Both the position numbers and the translations under genes were made by a program. Positions 30,838-41,332 of a stretch of DNA of 64,000 nucleotides are shown here, piece by piece. How positions within the stretch are numbered: position 1 is the stretch's first letter; every line of letters starts with the position of its first letter. Where the stretch lies: assembly GCA_014529385.2 (NCBI GenBank), contig CM043943.1:106118355-106182354 (forward strand), given 5' to 3'. Source of the DNA: Adiantum capillus-veneris. Lineage: Eukaryota > Streptophyta > Polypodiopsida > Polypodiales > Pteridaceae. The notes under the pieces were generated by a model that was not told where the DNA came from, ran no database searches, and saw nothing but the letters and a program-made list of their open reading frames with translations.

Positions 30838-32090
30838 TAGAGTCCATGATTCAAAAGTCCGCAAGACAGTGATGGGCTAGTCTATGAGCTAATGGTGAAG
30901 CTCCAAGGATGTGGAAAGCCCTAAGAGCTTCCATAATGAAGCAGTTTCTTGCTGAAGACAAAGTTCTTACCGAATGGCAAAGTTTTAAGTTGTCTCCCTA
31001 CGAGTCTATCCAGAAGTACATGGATAAGTTTTGGGATTTGCATCTCAAATACATTGTCTACAAAAAGATAGTATTTGGAGAACAAAAACAACAATTTTGT
31101 GTGGGGCTAACTGAAGACATGTCCAAATATTTCAATTCTCAAAGGCCTAGGACAATTTCTATGGTCATACATCATACTATGGTCTCTTCACAAATTAATT
31201 TCCAACAAGGGGCTAAGAAGAATTCAAATCCCATGGAAATTAAAGATCAAAATGAGCTTAAAGGAAAGAAAAATGCTCAAAATTCTTCAACAGGCAAATC
31301 TAGTAATAACAACAGTAAAGCTAAGGAGAAAGGAGTCTACAAAGGTAAGAATAAACTCTCTCCCAAAGATCTAGAGTGAGCTTCTATGGTTGAAGCTCCA
31401 AAAAAGGATGCTCATTGCAAAGGATTTCCCCTTTCCTATGCTTGGGGAAAAGCGAGAGAGCATGATGCCTTTATCCTTTTTGACCTTGGCTCAACACACA
31501 ACTTCATATCAATGGAGTTGGCCACCAAATTAGGCATACAAGCATTTGATATGGGAGATACTATGAAGCCAGATGGAGCTTTCAAGGGGCAAGAAGCCAC
31601 CGTTACTCCCTTGATTGGGAATTGAAGCTTCATGTCCAAAACTATATCGATAAAGAGGACTTCTTCACTCCCCTCTCAAGCATGGGGATGTTATTTTAGG
31701 GTCATCGTGGTTCAATCGCGTGGCTACCAATATGAAGTTCCTTGAAAGGAGAATATATTTCAAGTACAAGGAAAAGAATATCCACATAGATGCTAATGAG
31801 TCGGGTAACACTATATCCCTTGTAAATATGTCTGCTTTTGATAAGTCAATGAAAAGCTCCATTTCCGCGTATATTTTTTGTTAAAAAATCTTTAAATGAT
31901 CCAAATGCTTTGCTAAATAAAAATGGTGGGAATCAAGAGGAATTAGAATTGTCTAATTTCCTAAATGAATTCCAAGATGTTTTTATTGATAAAATACCTT
32001 ATTGTTACCTTCAAAACGAGGGGATGATGATCATGCAATAGAGCTCCTACCTCAAGCTCACCTGCACAATCAATTTGATCCTTATGTATA
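30838..32090 (+). pseudogene. Chromovirus gag-protease fragment, sister of the 17.8-kb copy
   Basis: The ORF 30909-31379 reads MWKALRASIMKQFLAEDKVL, SIQKYMDKFWDLHLKYIVYK and QQFCVGLTEDMSKYFNSQRP, closely matching 18010-18320. The ORF 31386-31625 is the protease: DAFILFDLGSTHNFISMELA keeps the Asp but has D-L-G for D-S-G. 31900-32050 matches the following linker (FLNEFQDVFIDKIP). The segment carrying the zinc knuckle in the sister copy is deleted here near 31378. It ends abruptly near 32090, before RT. Confidence 0.8.
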
Positions 32091-32215
32091 TGTATTTTAA
32101 CACTCATCGGAGCGGGAACAACAAGAATTAGAAGCATTGCATCTAAAATACATTAGCAATTCAAGATACCAACAACGAATCAATAGTAACCCCTCTCTAT
32201 TCATGACACTGATGA

Positions 32216-32985
32216 GTGATATTTGGACAAAAAAAGGGCATATATTATAATTATAGAGGAGCTATCCATGTTATAAAGGCAGATATTATAATTATAGAGG
32301 AGCTATCCATGTTAATCCAAACGACTTTTTACCTTATCGTAAGACAAAATGTCAATGTAACAAGCAATACATTGGCAGATCCCTTCAACAACAAATGTGT
32401 TCTCTTGCTCAATGATCTTGTCCAACTACCCCCCAGTTTGTAGTCACGCACGGGAGCTTTGTAACACATGCCATCTCACAAGCTCGGTCCATTGTCTACA
32501 TGCAACTTTCTATAGGATGTCAGGCTCTGTAAGACATGCAACGGACCTTGAATTGCTTCAGTTCTTGACCATTATTCGTGAAAGAAAACCAGCTATAGAT
32601 GAGAACAATTGTACATTGGGTGCATGTATTATAGATGAAGCACATATGCATGACTACATCAACAACTCTACTGCGATAATTTGTACTCACAGATGAGACT
32701 TCCAATACTATAACAACGTGGCCCTTAATAAGTTGTACAATCAAACTGACATTACAAAAGTTGAAATAAGGATGAACAGGGGTAGCATAAGTGTCCTTTT
32801 GTAGTGGGTCCTAGATCCTAAGTCTAACGAGCTAGAGTTGATCGCAATTGGCGTGTGCTGCATGATCACTGAAAACATCAACTTGACAATCAGTGTGGCA
32901 AACAATGCAACATGATTTGTCAATGCCTTAACACAAAACAAAGAAGGTGAGGTTAGATGTATCATTATCCTCATTCATTGTACTC
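32216..32985 (+). pseudogene. PIF1-like helicase relic, Helitron-type
   Basis: Read in order: KADIIIIEELSMLIQTTFYL (Walker B region, normally DE, here EE), then CVLLLNDLVQLPP (normally 'LLxGDxxQLPP', here N for G), then CHLTSSVHCLHATFYRMSGS, TDLELLQFLTIIRERKPAID, ACIIDEAHMHDYINNSTAII then CTHR, VALNKLYNQTDITKVEI and ELIAIGVCCMITENINLTIS, then VANNAT, which match the downstream helicase motifs ('GcrVMltxNi'). PIF1-like helicases of this kind are the helicase half of Helitron Rep/Hel proteins in plants. The N-terminal Walker A and the Rep domain are missing. Stops at 32441 and 32694 and frame changes make it dead. A 41-bp tandem duplication (32242, 32283) lies in its 5' part. Confidence 0.65.
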
Positions 32986-34340
32986 ATAATAACTACAAAA
33001 GAAGAAAGGGAAAACACAAATAACTACAAAAGAAGAAAGGCAAAACATAGTCAACATCCAGCTTCTATGCTACCAGCCATTCGATGATTTTTTCTTTTTA
33101 AATACTTTTCGTTTGCAAGAATTTACATGTAGCATGTATACCAGAAAAAACATTCATCGGTAGACAACCTCGCTTGGATATAATCTCAACTATAATTATA
33201 CATATAATCGCAATTAATTGATGCACTTAACTTTGTCTCCTCCCATAAACATTATTTCAAATGTATATCCCTTTCACGTAGTCCCGCCCTTGCCATATTA
33301 GTCATGCTCTTGTTTCCTTTAGTGCTAGATACTAATTGTCAATTTGCATATGTCCTATTGTATTCTATAGATGCTATATAGCAAGGCCCACCAAGCAAGA
33401 GTAGTTGTTTATCCTTCCGCTTGCCGCATACCTTAAATAGTGGCTGCTCTTCACACTTGCTCGACCCTCTAGATATTGTCTGATTGAATTGTCGACTTAT
33501 CTTTCAAAAAAAGCCTTGATCATAGAGTGGACCATCCCCAATGCCCTCAACCTTTGCAACTTTTGCACTAATTCATCTTGAACCGGCCCTAGTGCTTGCA
33601 TAGACATTACGAATGTGATCGACCATAGGGTTGTTCGGCTTTCAAATACACTGGCTGAGAGGCGATCCGGGATTCATCATCATCATGGATTTTCTAGTTC
33701 AAAAACGTCATCTTAGGGTGAAAAACAATCAAAAATCGCAGTAAAATTGCCTTAAAAATGATAAAATGGATCAAAAGTGATAAAAAATGCCATAGATGTA
33801 ACACTACCTCGATAATCAAGTTGGGGAATGATTGCTTAGTCAAACTCAACAATTTTGAGTGCTTATGAAGATGAAGACGATATACTTTATATGGTGGTGT
33901 TCATGTGCAGTCTAACCTCTCCTACTTTCTATTTTTGGGGTGTCTGAAGGAGAGAATTACGGTTTCCTCTCTTAAAATTTGTGTGCAGATTTGTGTATGA
34001 GAGTGTTGAAGTCATCATGAGTTTGCACTGATGGAGAATTGAGTGACGGGAGTAGATTGAAAGGCAACCATCAATCATTGAGGAAACTCAAACACTAGTG
34101 TTGATAGCTGGAGAGTAGCTAGAAGGCTATACAAGCAAGGAACTGATGTAATATTGAGGCTATATATAGAGCCAACCAAGAGAAACATGTAGAGTCAAGC
34201 TCATGTGCAAAACACCGGACTTCACTATGGGAAACTGCAAACACTTTAGAGATTGATGAGACCTGGTGTATACTAGCCTACTAATGCAAAGAAGTGTTCA
34301 TGACTACATTAGTTCATGCAACATTTGTGCAACTCAGGCA
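32986..34340. other. No gene recognised
   Basis: Unassigned AT-rich sequence with a short local repeat near 32990-33040 (AACTACAAAAGAAGAAAGG twice). 33830-34250 has transcript-like text including GGCTATATATAGAGCC, a TATA-like palindrome, and could be LTR debris of the following Gypsy fragment. Confidence 0.4.
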
Positions 34341-34344
34341 CCCA

Positions 34345-35520
34345 CGGAGCATGCAATATTGTTTAAAGTAACGGTTGCACCTAAGGAGCTAGTACATTGT
34401 GGATTATTTGATGAACAAAACCTTACCAAAGGGGTTGAGTAAAGCAAGAATATCCATTTAGACCAAAGCAGAGAGTTACGTGTTGATTGAGGATCACCTC
34501 TACAAGAGAGGAAAGGACAATCAATTGTGGATGTGCACCACTGAATGTGAATACATTTTGATTCTTGAGCAAGCTCATGCTGAATAAGCAGGTAGACATT
34601 TTTCTGCTGAAAAACCACAAAAGCAATTCTTGTTGCAAAAATTTGATGGCCTACCTTGTTCATGGATGGAGAAGCATAGATGTGACAAATGTCAACGGGA
34701 AAAAGTACCTATGTGGAGAGATAAATCCCTTTATGATCGATGATGGGGGCAAGGTTTGTCAACTGTGGCATAGACTTTGTATGAACAATAGGACCTCCCA
34801 CTTATTGTACACATGCTCAATATATCATAGTGGCCATAGATTACCTTACCAAATGGGTTGAAGCAAAGACTACAAAGAAAAAGGATGCAAAAATGATAGT
34901 GCAATTCTTGTATGAGAATGATTTTACAAGATATAGGCTATCGATCAGAATAGTTAGTGACTGAGGGACTCACTTCCTAGACAAAGTGATAGAATACTTG
35001 GTGGATGAGTTCATTGTAATGCATCACAAATCCGCACCTTATCACCCTCAAGCTAATGGACAAGCAAAGAGCACAAAAAAATCCTATGCATGGTGCTCCG
35101 AAAAATAGTGAGTGAGTCAAGGGCAGACTGGGACCAAAAGCTACATTCAGCTCTTTGAGTATACTGTGAAGCTTACAAAACATCGAGTGGAATGATAGCT
35201 TTTCAAATGGTGTTTTGACTTAATACCTTACTTACCATAGAATTCTTGATTCCCACATTTTGAGCATCCAAGAACTTAGAGTGGATAGGCCACGAGCTGT
35301 CAGAAAGGGTAGAATTTATCAAGAAAAAATAGACAAAATATACTTACAAGCTATCGCATGCATCTATGGAAAAAAACAATGCATGAACGATTTCCATGAT
35401 CAACATGTCATCAACAAGGAGTTTAAAAATGGAGACTATGTATCAGTCTATACCTTAAAACAATACTCTAAAAAGTTAAATAAGCAAGGGAACGACTCAT
35501 TCTATCATCAAGTGGAACCA
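34345..35520 (+). pseudogene. Ty3/Gypsy integrase relic
   Basis: The integrase core reads YIIVAIDYLTKWVEAKTTKK (first Asp region), FTRYRLSIRIVSD then a stop then GTHFLDK (second Asp; a Trp/Gln-to-stop change after VSD), and HHKSAPYHPQANGQAKSTKK, where the catalytic Glu of 'HPQ(A/T)NGQ(A/V)E' is replaced by Lys. Frame changes near 35095 and 35210. WDQKLHSAL continues the core, and RRLEWIG-like debris leads into the C-terminal domain, which ends in the ORF beginning at 35520. Confidence 0.75.
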
Positions 35521-36560
35521 TGAAACTTGCAATATTAGAGGGAGAAGAGATGCCCAATTGGATTAGTGGTTGTAGGTTAAAGAAGTATCATTTACCACTA
35601 ACCACAACAATGCTCAAGAAGATCCACGGAACAACAAAAAGGAGGAAGCAAGCCAAATCTAATCAAGCACCAGCTCAAGAAGAAGCTAAGTTACGGATTT
35701 TAAAGTGCAAGGGACAACATAAACACATACAAATTCTACCACAACCTACAATAGCACCTCCTCCAATAGAAGGAATTCAAATAGAGCCAAATTTTCTTGG
35801 AGGCATGGATGTACGCATACAAATTCAGCTTCTAGATGGATCGATAGAGCGAGCACTTGTTGACACGAAATCGCAAGCCAATGCTATCAAGTACTTCTAC
35901 ATACATTAAGATGTCGGACGTCACATTAACGACAAATTAGATAGAGGTAAAAGCTTCCAATCGAGGCAAGATGGTCAATTTAGGTCAAGCAATTTTGTAA
36001 ATCAACATCGACGACCATCAATGCCCACATCAATTTCATGTCATGACGGACACAAATCTTAACAAAGCAATCATCCTTGGTGTTCCATGGATACAAACTT
36101 GCAAGGGGTTTCCGTATTGTACTTTAAAGTTGAATCTTCACAACACCTCTTATGTCACTCCATTGACACAAAGTGATCACATCTAGAAAGTACAACCCAT
36201 TGTTATAGAACCGCAGCCAATGATGACACCTACACTTGTACCACCATTAAACGGGCAAACCACAAGACAGGTATGGGTGAAAAAATATGTCAAGGCCAGC
36301 AAGCCTAAGCAAATATGGATACCAAATCCAACAACCCCACAAGTGGCTACCAAACCAGAGTAATCGTATCCACTAGCAAAACCTCAATAACCTTGACATG
36401 GCTATACTTGGAAATGAGACCCAAACAACTGCAAAAGTCTCAAGAAATCCAACCAAAGTATAAATGGGATCCAAAGAGCAAACAGTCAAACCAACCCTAC
36501 CCCACCACGATAACTTGGCAATGGATCTTGAAACAACCGATTCCACAAGGGATTAGTGTA
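35520..36560 (+). pseudogene. Integrase C-terminus followed by a second, protease-like domain and W-x-P-K motifs
   Basis: In the 129-codon ORF at 35520-35909, residues 7-30 (EGEEMPNWISGCRLKKYHLP) are the end of a Gypsy integrase. About 85 codons later in the same frame comes VRIQIQLLDGSIERALVDTK then SQANAIKY, which looks like a retropepsin active-site segment (D115-T-K for D-T-G). After a frame change, FHVMTDTNLNKAIILGVPWI (near 36040-36093) resembles the conserved 'ILGxPWL' part of the protease. Then come basic motifs RQVWVKKYV, KQIWIPNPT and, in another frame, KYKWDPKSKQ. The usual protease place is before RT, so this is an extra domain or a rearrangement. Compare the minus-strand locus at 62-64 kb. 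Confidence 0.6.
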
Positions 36561-37092
36561 TAAAGTGTGTTTTTTTGCTCAATTTTTTGTTTTTTATTTA
36601 TTTATTATCCAATTTTACCTCTTATCAGTCGTAACAATAAGCCGTATTGACAAATTTTTGACATTTATGATGCCTAGAGTGAGGGTACATATATATGAGT
36701 GTGCGGAATAAGTTTGGCTAATTTTTTGCCAGATAATAATGTTTTTCTTTAATTTTTGTTAATTTTTAGCTAATAAAGATAAAAATAAATTAAAAACAAC
36801 CACGAGAGCCCAAATCAAGTTTTGAAAGCAAACATCAAATCAACAAAGGGTGAGCTTCAAGCGTGTCAAATTTGGAAAGATTTGGGACAAGTCAAATTTT
36901 TGGCTAACTTTACGACATATCAAATTTGCAAAATCGAGTGCAATCCGCGATAGAATGTCAAAATGAAAAATTGTTTGAGCCGTAGGTGATACACTTTGAG
37001 CAAGGAAGGTAAGTATGCACTTGGGACTCCAGGTAAGTCGAGTACTTATAGGAAAAATAAAGCAAATTAGGCCTCATTTGCAGTTGTTGAGC

Positions 37093-37131
<39 letters not shown>

Positions 37132-37658
37132 CATGTTTTTGTGACCTCGAGAGTACGACCGCATTTTTGCTTGCTACGGGCATTTTTAGTCCCATAGGGC
37201 ATGAGATTCGATAGGTATGTTTATCTAACCTCCCTCGACAAATGTATGTGAGCGACATCACACAAAAAATACCAAATTAATTGTATCAATCAAATCAAAT
37301 ATGGGAGAGGTTGGTAGAGGGGACAATCCAACTCCGAATTTAAAATTTTATCGCCAATAGACTCCCCAAGCCAAGCGCTTCCCAGACATACAATCATAGT
37401 CAAGTTTGGTGATGGCACATGGATCGACCAAGGGCTTAGGGAACATATCTAGATGCTTCCCCACAAGTTTGGTGAAAATTGGGCTCTGAAAATGGATTGC
37501 AATCCATGTACCCCAGGTACAAAGTTGGGAAATTTTAGGTCTAAAGTGTATGCAAGTGTGAAAATCTTCAAGTGGTGAAAGAAATGGTGCAAAATTGCTT
37601 GATTTCCAAGAGAATAGCAACTTTAGATAGTTAGAGTGCCAAAGTTAGGGTTTTTTTT

Positions 37659-37691
<33 letters not shown>

Positions 37692-37753
37692 GACCATAAG
37701 TCATAAAGTTATAAATGTTTGCATGGACAAAGTTTTGAATAGAGGCCAATAAA
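36561..37753. other. No gene recognised; (GA)n and T20G21 tracts
   Basis: AT-rich non-coding sequence following the extra ORF, with (AG)n at 37094-37129 and a T20 run directly joined to a G21 run at 37649-37689. It may be the 3' non-coding part of the preceding Gypsy element; no LTR was identified. Confidence 0.5.
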
Positions 37754-37979
37754 TGTTACCATATACATGTAGTACTGATCTGTGTGAACACACTTACGAC
37801 CGCCGAGGAATTTTTTCCCTCTTTAGGAGGTGTTTTTCCCGTGTAGTATATATATTCCCGTCATTCTAGGGCTATCTATCTTTCCATTGCACACTAAGTA
37901 AAACACTCTCTATTGTGTGCCTTGAGCTTCTTTGTCTTCTCCAATCTGTGTGTGTTTTCTTGCAACCCTACTTCCAACA
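37754..37979 (+). repeat. 5' LTR of the gag-less Copia element
   Basis: 226 bp, TG...CA ends, with GTAGTATATATATTCCC as TATA-like core and AAGTAAAACACTCTC downstream. Followed by TTGGTATGAGA (37981 on), a mutated initiator-Met primer site. Confidence 0.85.
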
Positions 37980-38062
37980 ATTGGTATGAGACGGTTCAGG
38001 GAGTTGGAAAGATTGTGCTAAAATGGTAATTCTTTCACACTCGTTAATGCGATAAGTATCTT

Positions 38063-39130
38063 TTGAATGTATCTGCACTTGCTAGACTTGGTCTTGTAGT
38101 CAATTTTTTGGATGATAGATGTACTATACATGATCTCAGTTTTGGTGATAAAATTGTTGCATCTGGCATTTTATGTTGTGGGCTGTATAAGCTCACTTTG
38201 TATGACAAGTGTGGGCAGAATTTTGCAAATGTAGTTGTGGATTCAAAGGTTATTTTAGATGCAGAACTTTGGCATGCATGTTTTGGTCATCTAAATTTTG
38301 CAAGTTTGCGGCATTTGCAAAAATCTGATATGGTTGCTTCTTTCCCGCCTCTTGCAACACTTGTCGTCAGACATGTTTGTGAAGGCTATATTTTGGGTAA
38401 GATGCAGCGTTCGAAGTTTCCAAAGGATGGTTCAGTTAGGGCCACATGCAGGTTGTAGCTTGTGCATAGTGATGTTTGTGGGCCCATTCAAACTTCGTCC
38501 TTGGGCAATTACCTTTACTTTGTGACTTTCATTGATGATTACTCCAGGCATGCATGGGTGTATCCGCTTAACGCGAAGTCCGAAGTTTTTATGTGCTTCA
38601 AACAATTTCTAGCTATGGCTCAAAATGTCTTGAAATGTACTATGGGCACCCTCCATTCCATTCGAGGGGGGGAGTTTATGTCTCATGAATTTAATGCATT
38701 TCTGGCTAGTCATGGGATAAAACACCAATGTACAGTGCCAAATATACACCTTAGCAAAATGGTGTTGCTGAGTATGAAAAACATATCACTTACGGAAATG
38801 GCACGATGTATGGTCAAAAGTCAAGCTTTTCCGCATTCGTTTTGGCTTGTGGTCATCATGTGTGCCACTTATGTACTTAACAGGTGTCCTACGAAAGCTT
38901 TTTAGTCTATTATTCCATATGAAGCATGGCATGATAGAAAGCCTTCTATTGAGCACATGCATGTTTTTGGATGTTTGGCATATGCTTTGGTGCTACAAAA
39001 ACAACATAGGATGGATGATAAGGCTGTCAAATGTATTTTTGTTGGTTATAGTGCTGAAAGCAAAGGTTACATGTTGTATTATCCACAAACAAAGCGTATC
39101 TTGGTCTCATGGGATGTTGTGTTTGTGGAA
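38063..39130 (+). pseudogene. Copia integrase, broken
   Basis: Starts within the protease/integrase linker (NVSALARLGLVVNFLDDRCT). The zinc finger is ELWHACFGHLNF then VRHVCEGYILGK, where the second Cys of CX2C is Tyr. The first catalytic Asp is in LVHSDVCGPIQT and the second in FVTFIDDYSRHAW. The catalytic Glu motif QNGVAE is readable at 38755-38772 but in a different frame from the surrounding ORF. VFGCLAYALV and KCIFVGYSAESKGYMLYYPQ match the end of Copia integrase. Stops near 38456 and 38904. Confidence 0.85.
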
Positions 39131-39242
39131 GATTTTGTTCAGCCCTTAATGTCATGTACTAGAGACATTAATGTAAGCTCATTGGACATTTATGACACTT
39201 TGTTGCCTCTTTTTAGTGGTGGAAGTTCGAATGTAAATTCCA

Positions 39243-39870
39243 ATGAGGCAAATGTACAATCTATTAGGGTTTTTGAAAATGTTACAGATTAGCCTATTAT
39301 TGCAGATGTACATGATGTACTTGATGAGGAAAGGGTTGAGAATGAGCAGGCTGGAGGTATGCCAAAATGGCCGGTGCATACTTTCTGTGATAGTAAATTG
39401 GATGCACCTTTGTCTAGTGGTACTCGTTCAGGTTCTTGCCATGCATCCTATGCATCATATTGTCACGCTTTGGTTGTGTCTACCTTACATGATGTTGAGG
39501 ACCCTCTGTTTTTTTATGAAGCACAAAATTCAAAACATTGGATGGCTACCAAAATATGATGCACTTATAGAAAATGACACATGGACTTTATGTGATTTGC
39601 CTCCTAGAAAAAAGTCCATTGGTACGAAATGGGTTTACAAGTTGAAACGCAAGCGAGATGGTGAGATTGATTGCTATAAGGCTCGACCTGTTGTGAAAGG
39701 TTATGCATAGCAAAAAGGCATAGATTATGAAGAGACTTTTTCTCCCACTTGTCGTATGACCACTATGCATTTTCTATGTGCATTGGCAACTCATTTTGGT
39801 TGGGATGTACATCAGTCAAACATTGTTTCTGCTTTCTTGAATGGTGACATATTGAGGAAGTTTATGTAAT
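39243..39870 (+). pseudogene. Copia reverse transcriptase N-terminal part, broken
   Basis: Readable across frames: KSIGTKWVYKLKRKRDGEID (the 'GtKWVyKxKrk' block), ARPVVKGYA then a stop then QKGIDYEETFSP, and further HFLCALATHFGWDVHQSN. These are the typical fingers of plant Copia RT. At least three frame changes. Confidence 0.8.
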
Positions 39871-41026
39871 GCAACATTGTGGTTTTGTCAAGAAAGGACA
39901 AGAGGATAAAGTGTGCAAATGTAAGAAAGCTTTGTATGGGTTGAAGCAATCTCCTCATGCTTGGTACGATAAGGCCAAGCATGAGGAGATTGCTTTCATT
40001 AACAGTCCAAGACATAGCACATTGTATGTAAAGCGTGAGGGTGATATACTTCTCATTGTGGTTCTCTATGTAGATGATTTGCTAATCATTGGACCAAATG
40101 AGAGAAATATTGTTGAATTTAAGGCTGATTTGAATGCTACTTTCAAGATGAAAGATTTGGGGTTGTTGTATTGTTACTTGGCTATACAGTTTAAGCAATG
40201 TGATGGTTGTATTGCCTTGTGTCAAAAAAGTAACATAGAGACATTGCTATGTAAGTTTGGACTTGAAGATTGCAAACATATTGCCACTCCCATGGAAACA
40301 AGTTCAAAATTTAGTCTTCATGATGTTGGTGATCCTGCCGATGTCACTCTTTACCAAGCTGCTATTGGCTGCCTCATTTATGTATGCAACACAAAACTGG
40401 ATATTCACTTTGCAGTCTCACAGGTAAGCAGATTCATGCATAGCCCAAGGTCTAAGCATTGGCAAGCTGTCAAGAGGATTTTTCACTACTTGAGTGGCAC
40501 TTTACATCTTGGCTTGTTTTATCCCAAGGGGGGGTCATTGCCACCAGATTTGCATGCGTTTTTGGACTCACATTGGGCTGGTTGTTTTGACACACGAGTA
40601 TCCACAAGTGGTTTTTGTTTCATGCTTGGCAGCTCATGCATATCATGGTTGAGTAAGAAGCAACATATTGTGGCCACTTACAGTTGTGAGGCTGAGTACA
40701 GGGCAGTCTTCACAACTACGGTTGAGTGTGTATGGCTCAGACGCCTTATGGGGGCTGATTTGGGTGTTGGATTGGACACTACCAACACTATCTACATTGA
40801 TAGTCAAAGCGCATTGGCAGTTGCGAGGAACCCAATTTTTCATGCTCGCACAAAGCACATTGAGGTGTGTTACCACTATGTCAGGGAGAGGCTCTCAGCA
40901 AGAGAGATCAGCTTGACTTATGTGCCAACACATGACAACCTTGCAGATCTTTTCACAAAGGCATTATCTCATGAGAAGTTTGAAGCTTTCGGCAAAGCTT
41001 TGGGCTTACTCCCCTTTGTGGACTGA
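39869..41026 (+). CDS. Copia reverse transcriptase C-terminal part and RNase H, 385-codon open remnant
   Basis: An uninterrupted remnant of pol; the ATG is simply the first internal Met. KALYGLKQSPHAWYD (residues 20-34) is the RT block before the active site. The active site is LYVDDLLIIG with Y-V-D-D at 67-70. RNase H follows with HAFLDSHWAGCFDTR (Asp233), SCEAEYRAV (Glu274/276), YIDSQSALAVAR (Asp311) and HDNLADLFTKAL (Asp360), so the four acidic positions look present. It ends with GLLPFVD, 75 bp before the 3' LTR. Because upstream pol is broken, it cannot be made as part of an active polyprotein. Confidence 0.85.
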   Translation: MQHCGFVKKGQEDKVCKCKKALYGLKQSPHAWYDKAKHEEIAFINSPRHSTLYVKREGDILLIVVLYVDDLLIIGPNERNIVEFKADLNATFKMKDLGLLYCYLAIQFKQCDGCIALCQKSNIETLLCKFGLEDCKHIATPMETSSKFSLHDVGDPADVTLYQAAIGCLIYVCNTKLDIHFAVSQVSRFMHSPRSKHWQAVKRIFHYLSGTLHLGLFYPKGGSLPPDLHAFLDSHWAGCFDTRVSTSGFCFMLGSSCISWLSKKQHIVATYSCEAEYRAVFTTTVECVWLRRLMGADLGVGLDTTNTIYIDSQSALAVARNPIFHARTKHIEVCYHYVRERLSAREISLTYVPTHDNLADLFTKALSHEKFEAFGKALGLLPFVD

Positions 41027-41101
41027 CCATGTCCTCAGGGCATGGCACTTCCCTTTACTCTATGTGCCATCTCTCGTTCACCGCATCACTCCAAGGGGAT
41101 T

Positions 41102-41327
41102 TGTTACCATATACATGTGATAGTGATGTATGTGAGTAGACTTAGGACCGCAGGGTTATTTTTTCCCTCTTTAGGAAGCTTTTTCCCCGTGCATTGTATA
41201 TATGCCCATCATTCTAGGGCTATCTATTTTCCATTGCACACTAAATAAAACACTCTCTACTATGTGCCTTGAGCTTCCTTCATCTTCTCCAAGTTCTGTG
41301 TGTTTTTTTTCAACCCTAATTCCAACA
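41102..41327 (+). repeat. 3' LTR of the gag-less Copia element
   Basis: 226 bp, with the same ends and order of motifs as the 5' LTR (TATATATGCCC, ATAAAACACTCTC) but clearly diverged. Confidence 0.85.
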
Positions 41328-41332
41328 TTAAA

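Larger units (their letters stand above)
37754..41327 (+). mobile_element. Ty1/Copia element without gag, both LTRs present
   Basis: A 3,574-bp element with 226-bp LTRs at each end (TGTTACCATATACATG...TTCCAACA). Flanks are ATAAA on the left (37749-37753) and TTAAA on the right (41328-41332), a 4-of-5 match for the target duplication. The internal part jumps from a short leader straight into the end of protease, so gag and most of protease are deleted. Integrase, RT and RNase H follow, with scattered stops. LTRs differ at many positions, so this insertion is older than the two other intact-ended LTR elements in the window. Confidence 0.9.
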
